Below the pieces are notes generated by a model. That model was given only the letters and a program-made list of their open reading frames with translations. It ran no database searches and was not told the DNA's origin. Shown piece by piece: positions 1 through 4,530 of a stretch of 5,224 nucleotides of DNA (the first letter of the stretch is position 1; each line of letters begins with the position of its first letter). Where the stretch lies: the NCBI GenBank assembly GCA_030636745.1, contig DAOVWH010000102.1, positions 1-5,224 on the forward strand, read 5' to 3'. The DNA is from UBA1672 sp023140905. Its GTDB lineage: Bacteria > Pseudomonadota > Alphaproteobacteria > Micavibrionales > Micavibrionaceae. The translations under genes were made by a program, and so were the position numbers.

Positions 1-209
1 GAACGTGGCAGCATACCATATTCAGCTGTCACCCAGCCTCGCCCACTTCCTCGCATCCAACCCGGAACTTTTTCCTCAACACTGGCCATACATAAAACAT
101 GTGTATTGCCACACTTAATCAAACAGGACCCTTCTGCATATTTACTATAATTCGGGATAACCTCTATAGTTCTTAATTCATCAACTGCACGAGCACTAGG
201 ACGCGTCAT
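1..209 (-). CDS. rph: Ribonuclease PH, N-terminal part (runs off the left edge)
   Basis: RNase PH is a phosphorolytic 3'-to-5' exoribonuclease that trims tRNA 3' ends and acts as a hexamer in the cytoplasm. The minus strand from the ATG at 209-207 reads 69 full codons without a stop. The family's N-terminal signature is visible: RPSARAVDELR (residues 3-13), YAEGSCL (24-30), NTHVLC (35-40), ASVEEKVPGW (42-51) and WVTAEYGMLPR (59-69). The wording is closest to alphaproteobacterial RNase PH as I know it. The start is supported by an AAGGAAC Shine-Dalgarno on the minus strand (223-217), 7 nt before the ATG. The catalytic phosphate-binding region and the C-terminus lie outside the window, so intactness cannot be judged. 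It is divergent from the next gene, with 109 nt between the starts. Confidence 0.95.
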   Translation of the reverse strand, partial: MTRPSARAVDELRTIEVIPNYSKYAEGSCLIKCGNTHVLCMASVEEKVPGWMRGSGRGWVTAEYGMLPR

Positions 210-318
210 TATTATTGTTCCTTATTTTATGTTTTTAGATTTAAGTTTTGCCTAAACGCAAATTACACGCTAAAGTTATTGACAAATTAGACCATTTGAC
301 TATTCGGGTATATAAACT
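210..318. promoter_or_regulatory. Divergent intergenic region between rph and the unknown exported gene
   Basis: This AT-rich spacer must carry promoters in both directions. On the plus strand, TTGACA at 279-284 matches a sigma-70 -35 box exactly, but the -10 is poor: TATTCG at 301-306 (16-nt spacer) is the best placed, and TATATA/TATAAA at 309-316 lies too far away. On the minus strand no convincing -35/-10 pair stands out. No CIRCE-type inverted repeat (TTAGCACTC-N9-GAGTGCTAA) is present, although this is where one would be expected if hrcA followed. The 12-mer TTTAAGTTTTGC at 240-251 recurs at 2202-2213. Confidence 0.4.
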
Positions 319-1314
319 ATGGTAAAAAAATTATTTCTTTCCACGATATTTCTTTCCGAGAAATGTGTGTTTCACTTTTCTTTAATTCTACTAGCGGCGC
401 TTTTTCTTTATACGCCAATCGCAGCATATGCAGGAGCAGACGCACCGCCTCATGAATCAGTAGAAGAACAGCTTCCTCCTGTGCAGGAAAATGTATCAGA
501 TACAAGCAGAACGATGGTGTACGGCACTCCCGTTGCTATATTACCAAGCTACGCTTATTATGTTTCATTTATGCATAGCCCTAATATATCAGAAAGTGCG
601 TTCACAATGCGCATTGCACAATATGGTGTTGTCTCCGGCTGCATTCACTTGCAAAAAGATGATTTTACTCTGGAGAAAGAATCAACAGTAAAAACGAAAT
701 ATCTGGGCGAACGCATGGAATTCGTACTAGACATGCCTGTAATAGCATTGAATGACGGTGAGCCACGCTATTCGAATTATGATTGCGAAACATCACATCT
801 GGAATCTTACATAGATGTCCGTTTAGATCGTGATGAGCTTCTTCAAAAAGGCATCCGCAAATTCTCTTATAAAACATCTGATTATGACTTTGGTTCTTAT
901 GAAATAGACTTAACTAAAGAACGTTTGATTTTCAAAGGAAAAAATGCAACCGGCGTAGGCGAACTCTGGCGAACATTGTGGTTCTTCCCTAAAGAAAGCT
1001 TAAAACTATATGTCAGCGGAGCAAAAGCAGATCTGGACCTTGTACAAGAAATTCGTGATTTTGGTTTAGCACGTGGCCTTATTCCTATGGACAAAGCTAT
1101 CGAAGGCTATATACAACCCTATCAAGAAAAACACTCTGTATACTTCACTGATCCCAGAAAAATATATATGAGAGATTTAACTATCAAAGACGATAAAAAA
1201 GAAGTTGGAAGTATTGGTGTTAACAAAACATATTATGGCCCTGACGGTACGGAAGATCATTTAAAAGCTTTGCCTATACATGCTGCTCTGGTATTGGAAC
1301 AAATTGTCCGGTAA
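319..1314 (+). CDS. Unrecognised exported protein occupying the usual hrcA position
   Basis: I do not recognise this 331-residue protein. The N-terminus looks like a Sec signal peptide: basic MVKK, a hydrophobic core at about residues 18-35 (FHFSLILLAALFLY), then AYA before G39, a plausible signal peptidase I site. The mature part would be about 293 residues, periplasmic or secreted, beginning with an acidic Pro/Glu-rich linker (about 39-60). It has two cysteines (C108, C156) that could form a disulfide, no lipobox, no further clear membrane segment, and no catalytic motif I can name. Many Tyr, Asp and Lys residues and alternating stretches suggest a mostly beta or mixed fold. There is no Shine-Dalgarno before the ATG; a GTG at codon 17 would remove the basic n-region and is less likely. 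It ends in tandem stops (TAATAA). It lies 90 nt upstream of grpE on the same strand, so co-transcription is possible. It shows no resemblance to HrcA, which is a cytoplasmic DNA-binding repressor. Confidence 0.8.
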   Translation: MVKKLFLSTIFLSEKCVFHFSLILLAALFLYTPIAAYAGADAPPHESVEEQLPPVQENVSDTSRTMVYGTPVAILPSYAYYVSFMHSPNISESAFTMRIAQYGVVSGCIHLQKDDFTLEKESTVKTKYLGERMEFVLDMPVIALNDGEPRYSNYDCETSHLESYIDVRLDRDELLQKGIRKFSYKTSDYDFGSYEIDLTKERLIFKGKNATGVGELWRTLWFFPKESLKLYVSGAKADLDLVQEIRDFGLARGLIPMDKAIEGYIQPYQEKHSVYFTDPRKIYMRDLTIKDDKKEVGSIGVNKTYYGPDGTEDHLKALPIHAALVLEQIVR

Positions 1315-1327
1315 TAAATATTCGAAT

Positions 1328-1371
1328 TAGGCCTTAAATCCTACTAATAGTGTGGACTAAGCCTATTGTTT
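1328..1371 (+). terminator. Imperfect hairpin with short T-rich tail between the exported-protein gene and grpE
   Basis: TAGGC (1328-1332) pairs with GCCTA (1361-1365), TTA (1334-1336) with TAA (1358-1360), and TCC (1339-1341) with GGA (1354-1356). A bulged C (1333) and a small internal loop interrupt the stem, and the terminal loop is 12 nt. TTGTTT follows. It could be a weak terminator for the upstream gene or a leader structure for grpE. The stem is broken and the tail is not a clean T-run, so termination would be leaky at best. No clear sigma-70 or sigma-32 promoter for grpE is visible in this 90-nt gap. Confidence 0.3.
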
Positions 1372-1404
1372 CTCAGTGAGTATAACTAAGGAAAATTCAA
1401 ACGA

Positions 1405-2175
1405 ATGTCTGAACAACACACACAACCACAAAATCAAAATAGAGACTCTTCTGCAAATAATAACGAAGAAGAAACCTCTATAAATGATGCTTTCGAATTA
1501 GAAAGACAACAGCATGGCACACATGATTCTACAGAAACATATGACTCTTTTTCTGATGAATTAGATAATAAAGCTACGGAAAAAGAAAACCATCCGGCAG
1601 ACAATACACCAAACAATAGTGATCCCTCTACACAACAAAAAGATGGGGGTCAGCAACACATCCAAGCACTTGAAGAACAACTTGACCGCATGAAAGACCA
1701 TATGGTTCGCGCTTTGGCCGATGCTGAGAATACACGCAAGCGTGCTGCAAAAGAACGTCAGGATGCTTCAAAATTTGCCATCAGCAATTTTGCACGTGAT
1801 GTTCTTAGCGTAGCCGATAATTTACGCCGTGCTTTAGAAGCTGTCCCTAAAGAGCTTGCAGAGGAATCCCCTCAGATAAAGACACTGACAGATGGCATTG
1901 AAGCCACAGAGCGCGAGCTTATACGCTGTTTTGAGAAAAATGGAATTACAAAACTTGAGCCATTGGGAGAAGACTTTGACCCCAACTTCCACGAAGTCAT
2001 GTTTGAAACCCCTGTTCCTAATCAGAAAAGCGGCTCGATCATCCAGATCATTGAGCCGGGTTATACAATTAACGGACGGATTTTACGTCCGGCACGCGTG
2101 GGAATTGCCAAAAATATCACGCCTCAGGAACCGAATGATAAAGGCCCCATTCATACCGTGGATACAGAAGCTTAA
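1405..2175 (+). CDS. grpE: GrpE nucleotide exchange factor with long polar N-terminal tail
   Basis: GrpE is the homodimeric cytoplasmic co-chaperone that releases ADP from DnaK. Domains in order: residues 1 to about 84, a low-complexity tail rich in Gln, Asn, Ser, Asp and Glu; about 85-180, the long helical dimerisation region (ALEEQLDRMKDHMVRALADAEN, RKRAAKER, FARDVLSVADNL-RAL); about 181-238, the beta-domain that contacts DnaK (GITKLEPLGEDFDPNFHEVM, then GYTINGRILRPARVGIAK). Core motifs are all present. At 256 residues it is longer than typical bacterial GrpE (about 200), and the excess is nearly all in the tail. The start has AAGGA at 1388-1392 with a rather long 12-nt spacer, and no alternative Met gives a better fit before the core. 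It is followed 307 nt later by its partner dnaK. Confidence 0.96.
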   Translation: MSEQHTQPQNQNRDSSANNNEEETSINDAFELERQQHGTHDSTETYDSFSDELDNKATEKENHPADNTPNNSDPSTQQKDGGQQHIQALEEQLDRMKDHMVRALADAENTRKRAAKERQDASKFAISNFARDVLSVADNLRRALEAVPKELAEESPQIKTLTDGIEATERELIRCFEKNGITKLEPLGEDFDPNFHEVMFETPVPNQKSGSIIQIIEPGYTINGRILRPARVGIAKNITPQEPNDKGPIHTVDTEA

Positions 2176-2210
2176 AGAACACTAAAATTCTGGCTTTTGC
2201 TTTTAAGTTT

Positions 2211-2219
2211 TGCTATAGT
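2211..2219 (+). promoter_or_regulatory. Candidate extended -10 promoter element downstream of grpE
   Basis: TGCTATAGT fits the extended -10 pattern TGn-TATAAT with one mismatch. The -35 at 17-nt spacing (TGGCTT, 2191-2196) is poor, which extended -10 promoters can tolerate. A transcript from here would begin near 2226 and run through the hairpin plus T-run at 2258-2287 before reaching dnaK. Such words are common in AT-rich DNA, so this is weak evidence. Confidence 0.25.
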
Positions 2220-2257
2220 TTCAGCCTGAAATATTATAGTAGTTTCATTTTTAAGGA

Positions 2258-2287
2258 TGGTGCAGAATTGCACCAAAGAGTTTTTTT
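2258..2287 (+). terminator. Hairpin plus T7 run after grpE
   Basis: TGGTGCA (2258-2264) and TGCACCA (2269-2275) form a 7-bp perfect stem around a GAAT tetraloop. A run of seven T (2281-2287) follows after AAGAG. The layout resembles a Rho-independent terminator for grpE, though the 5-nt gap between stem and T-run and the short stem would weaken it. If transcription of dnaK starts upstream at about 2226, it could act as an attenuator instead. Confidence 0.5.
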
Positions 2288-2305
2288 GAGAATCAAGTGT
2301 AATTT

Positions 2306-2334
2306 TTGAAACATAACCGTAGTTACGGTAATAA
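2306..2334 (+). promoter_or_regulatory. Candidate dnaK promoter with palindrome between -35 and -10
   Basis: TTGAAA (2306-2311) differs from the sigma-70 -35 consensus at one position. Exactly 17 nt later is TAATAA (2329-2334), a weak -10. The spacer contains the inverted repeat ACCGTA-GT-TACGGT (2316-2329), which overlaps the first base of the -10. A palindrome there is a typical repressor site position. The TTTGAAA also resembles a sigma-32 -35, but no CCCCAT-like -10 follows. The -35 match and spacing are what I see; promoter function is inferred. Confidence 0.35.
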
Positions 2335-2414
2335 AATTATGCAAAGATAATCGCGAAAACTCCTCAAGCAAACTATACAACTCTTAAATGGAATTACTAT
2401 AAATATAAACCTTT

Positions 2415-2461
2415 GGGGATTTATACAATGCTGCATGGTGCAGGTTGATTGTAAATTCGCC
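2415..2461 (+). promoter_or_regulatory. Imperfect 47-nt stem-loop in the dnaK leader
   Basis: Pairs from the outside in: GG 2415-2416 with CC 2460-2461; GA 2418-2419 with TC 2457-2458; TT 2421-2422 with AA 2454-2455; TACAAT 2424-2429 with ATTGTA 2448-2453; CTGCA 2431-2435 with TGCAG 2439-2443; terminal loop TGG. Two single mismatches, one bulge and one asymmetric internal loop (G versus GTTG) interrupt it. It ends 9 nt before the Shine-Dalgarno at 2470-2475 but does not include it. It may be an RNA control element or mRNA stabiliser; function is inferred. Confidence 0.4.
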
Positions 2462-2469
2462 ACAACAAA

Positions 2470-2475
2470 AGAGGA
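2470..2475 (+). promoter_or_regulatory. dnaK Shine-Dalgarno that fixes the start at 2483
   Basis: AGAGGA lies 7 nt before the ATG at 2483. The reading frame is open back to an in-frame ATG at 2435, but that start would add 16 residues not found in DnaK and would sit inside the leader stem-loop. The product from 2483 begins MSKVIGIDLGTTNS, the standard DnaK N-terminus. Possible upstream complements are TCCTC at 2361-2365 and CTCTT at 2381-2385. Confidence 0.85.
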
Positions 2476-2482
2476 TATAAAA

Positions 2483-4426
2483 ATGAGCAAAGTTATTGGA
2501 ATCGACCTTGGTACGACCAATTCTTGTGTCGCTGTAATGGACGGAAAAGAGCCACGCGTTATTGAAAACGCAGAAGGATCCCGGACAACTCCATCAATGG
2601 TGGCTTTTACAAAAGACGGTGAACATCTTGTTGGCCAGCCTGCAAAACGTCAAGCTGTGACAAACCCGGAAAATACACTTTACGCAATTAAGCGCTTAAT
2701 TGGTCGCCCTTTCAACGATAAACAAGTTGAAGGAATGAAGGAAACCGCGCCCTTTAACATTATTGAAGGCGATAATGGCGATGCATGGGTGGAAATCGAT
2801 GGTGAAAAATATGCGCCATCACAAATTTCAGCGATGGTTTTACAAAAAATGAAGGAAACCGCTGAAAACTTTCTTGGCGAAAAAGTAACAAAAGCAGTGA
2901 TTACTGTTCCGGCATATTTTAATGACTCGCAACGTCAAGCAACAAAAGATGCGGGGAAAATCGCCGGACTTGAGGTTGAACGTATTATCAACGAACCGAC
3001 TGCTGCTGCGCTAGCTTACGGCCTTGACAAAAGTGCCGTCGGTACAATTGTTGTTTATGACCTTGGCGGTGGTACTTTTGATGTTTCTATCCTTGAAGTC
3101 GGCGATGGTGTATTCGAAGTGAAAGCCACAAATGGAGATACATTCCTTGGTGGTGAAGACTTTGATGCACGTATCATTGACTATCTGGCCGATGAGTTCA
3201 AAAAAGAACAAGGTATCGATTTACGTAATGACAATGTCGCTTTGCAACGCTTGAAAGAAGCTGCTGAAAAAGCGAAAATCGAACTATCAAGCGCACAACA
3301 AACAGAAGTAAACCTGCCATTTATCACAGCAGATGCTGCAGGACCTAAACACCTGCAAGTTTCACTGAGCCGTGCAAAACTGGAAAACATTGTATCTGAC
3401 TTGATTAAACGTACAGTTGATCCGGTGAAAGCTGCACTAAAAGACGCAGGCTTAAAAGCATCCGAAATTGATGACATTGTTATGGTCGGTGGTATGACTC
3501 GTATGCCGAAAGTCATTGAAACTGTTAAAGATTTCTTTGACAAAGAACCGCATAAAGGTGTTAATCCTGATGAAGTTGTGGCTAATGGCGCAGCTATTCA
3601 GGGTGGTGTTCTTCAAGGTGATGTTAAAGATGTTCTGCTTCTTGATGTGACTCCACTGTCTTTGGGGATTGAAACCTTGGGCGGCATGTTTACACGTTTG
3701 ATTGAACGCAATACCACTATACCAACAAAGAAATCACAAGTTTTCTCAACAGCAGAAAACAACCAAAACGCTGTCACTATTCGGGTTTTCCAAGGAGAAC
3801 GTGAAATGGCCGCCGATAATAAATTACTTGGGCAATTTGATTTGGTTGGTATTCCTCCTGCCCCGCGTGGTATTCCTCAAGTTGAAGTCACATTCGATAT
3901 TGATGCGAACGGCATTGTCAACGTTTCAGCAAAAGACAAAGCAACCAGCAAAGAACAGCAAATCCGTATTCAAGCTGGTGGTGGCTTATCTGATGATGAC
4001 ATTGAGAAAATGGTTAAAGACGCCGAAGTGAATGCAGAAAGCGATAAGAAAAAGCGCGAAAATGTTGAAGCAAAGAACCAAGCCGAATCCCTTATTAACT
4101 CGGTTGAAACATCTCTGGAAGATCTAGGCGATACAGTCCCTTCTGATGAGAAGAACACTGTCGAAGATGCTATTTCCGAGCTAAAAAATGCCATTGAAAG
4201 TGATGATGTTGATGATATTAAATCGAAAACAGAAAGCTTATCTCAAGCGAGCATGAAACTTGGTGAACTTGCCTATCGCAAAGCACAGGAAGAAGAAACC
4301 GCTGCAGATGGCAATGACGACAGCGGTGATGGCCCTGATAATGTCTCATCTGATGATAGTGACACAATTGATGCAGACTTCACTGATCTTGAGATTGAAG
4401 AAGAAACAGATGATAAAAGCAAATAA
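2483..4426 (+). CDS. dnaK: Molecular chaperone DnaK (Hsp70)
   Basis: DnaK is the cytoplasmic ATP-dependent chaperone that binds exposed hydrophobic peptides, working with DnaJ and GrpE. The 647-residue product is of normal length. The nucleotide-binding domain (1 to about 382) has phosphate-1 motif IDLGTTNS (7-14), K70 in AIKRLIGR, NEPTAAALAYG (170-180), phosphate-2 DLGGGTFD (193-200, with T198 matching the autophosphorylated threonine) and the adenosine motif IVMVGGMTRMP (332-342). The interdomain linker is VLLLDVTP (384-391). The beta substrate-binding domain covers about 392-502 and the helical lid about 503-605. A very acidic tail follows (about 603-647) with IDADF (629-633). The end, EEETDDKSK, departs from the EEVK/EEVD-like ending of many bacterial DnaKs. 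The frame is unbroken, and dnaJ follows after 104 nt. Confidence 0.99.
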   Translation: MSKVIGIDLGTTNSCVAVMDGKEPRVIENAEGSRTTPSMVAFTKDGEHLVGQPAKRQAVTNPENTLYAIKRLIGRPFNDKQVEGMKETAPFNIIEGDNGDAWVEIDGEKYAPSQISAMVLQKMKETAENFLGEKVTKAVITVPAYFNDSQRQATKDAGKIAGLEVERIINEPTAAALAYGLDKSAVGTIVVYDLGGGTFDVSILEVGDGVFEVKATNGDTFLGGEDFDARIIDYLADEFKKEQGIDLRNDNVALQRLKEAAEKAKIELSSAQQTEVNLPFITADAAGPKHLQVSLSRAKLENIVSDLIKRTVDPVKAALKDAGLKASEIDDIVMVGGMTRMPKVIETVKDFFDKEPHKGVNPDEVVANGAAIQGGVLQGDVKDVLLLDVTPLSLGIETLGGMFTRLIERNTTIPTKKSQVFSTAENNQNAVTIRVFQGEREMAADNKLLGQFDLVGIPPAPRGIPQVEVTFDIDANGIVNVSAKDKATSKEQQIRIQAGGGLSDDDIEKMVKDAEVNAESDKKKRENVEAKNQAESLINSVETSLEDLGDTVPSDEKNTVEDAISELKNAIESDDVDDIKSKTESLSQASMKLGELAYRKAQEEETAADGNDDSGDGPDNVSSDDSDTIDADFTDLEIEEETDDKSK

Positions 4427-4471
4427 TCAGCAAGATGATAAGTTTTATTAATCTGTAAACATAACCAAATA

Positions 4472-4508
4472 TATCAAGGTGGTGCATTGCTTTTTGCACC
4501 CCTTGATG
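4472..4508 (+). other. Strong bulged hairpin between dnaK and dnaJ
   Basis: ATCAAGG (4473-4479) pairs with CCTTGAT (4501-4507) and GGTGCA (4481-4486) with TGCACC (4495-4500). Together they make 13 Watson-Crick pairs interrupted only by a bulged T (4480), plus a possible T-G wobble at the base. The loop is the 8-nt TTGCTTTT. No T-run follows, so it is not a classical terminator. Likely roles are intercistronic processing, protection of the dnaK mRNA 3' end, or partial attenuation that sets a DnaK excess over DnaJ. The structure is seen directly; the role is inferred. Confidence 0.65.
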
Positions 4509-4530
4509 ATGCAAACGGGAAAATAACAGC

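Larger units (their letters stand above)
2176..2482 (+). promoter_or_regulatory. Long AT-rich leader/intergenic region upstream of dnaK
   Basis: This 307-nt stretch contains no supportable gene. In order it holds: an extended -10-like TGCTATAGT (2211-2219); a hairpin with a T7 run (2258-2287); a possible -35 TTGAAA (2306-2311) and -10 TAATAA (2329-2334) with a palindrome between them; an AT-rich stretch with TATAAA-like words (about 2397-2406); and a 47-nt imperfect stem-loop (2415-2461) ending 9 nt before the dnaK Shine-Dalgarno. I see no CIRCE element and no good sigma-32 consensus (CTTGAA with CCCCAT, or the alphaproteobacterial CTTG-N17-18-CYTAT form). Individual sub-elements are listed separately. 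Confidence 0.6.

Noticed and set aside
334..357. Tandem TTTCTTTCC spaced by 15 nt at the start of the exported-protein gene
   Set aside because: It encodes a repeated FLS in the signal-peptide n-region and is too short to support a functional repeat.
1321..1501. Repeated TTCGAATTAG at 1321-1330 and 1492-1501, with a shorter copy at 772-780
   Set aside because: One full copy and the shorter copy are in coding sequence, and the word contains a simple AT-rich palindrome. Chance is the likelier explanation.
2031..2058. 9-bp inverted repeat CGGCTCGAT/ATTGAGCCG inside grpE
   Set aside because: It lies in the conserved beta-domain coding sequence and is explained by the codons for SGSIIQIIEPG. There is no T-run and no reason to expect a terminator there.
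1892..2185. 97-residue plus-strand open frame inside grpE
   Set aside because: It overlaps the conserved grpE core in another frame and shows no family resemblance or ribosome binding site.
2435..2482. In-frame upstream ATG that would extend DnaK by 16 residues
   Set aside because: The extension is absent from DnaK proteins, lies in the leader stem-loop, and the ATG at 2483 has a good Shine-Dalgarno and the standard N-terminus.
3181..3543. 120-residue minus-strand open frame inside dnaK
   Set aside because: It is antisense to the conserved DnaK ATPase domain. Its Ser/Phe/Ala-rich composition is typical of shadow translation.
3702..4031. 109-residue plus-strand open frame inside dnaK
   Set aside because: It lies in another frame of the conserved substrate-binding domain, with no independent support.
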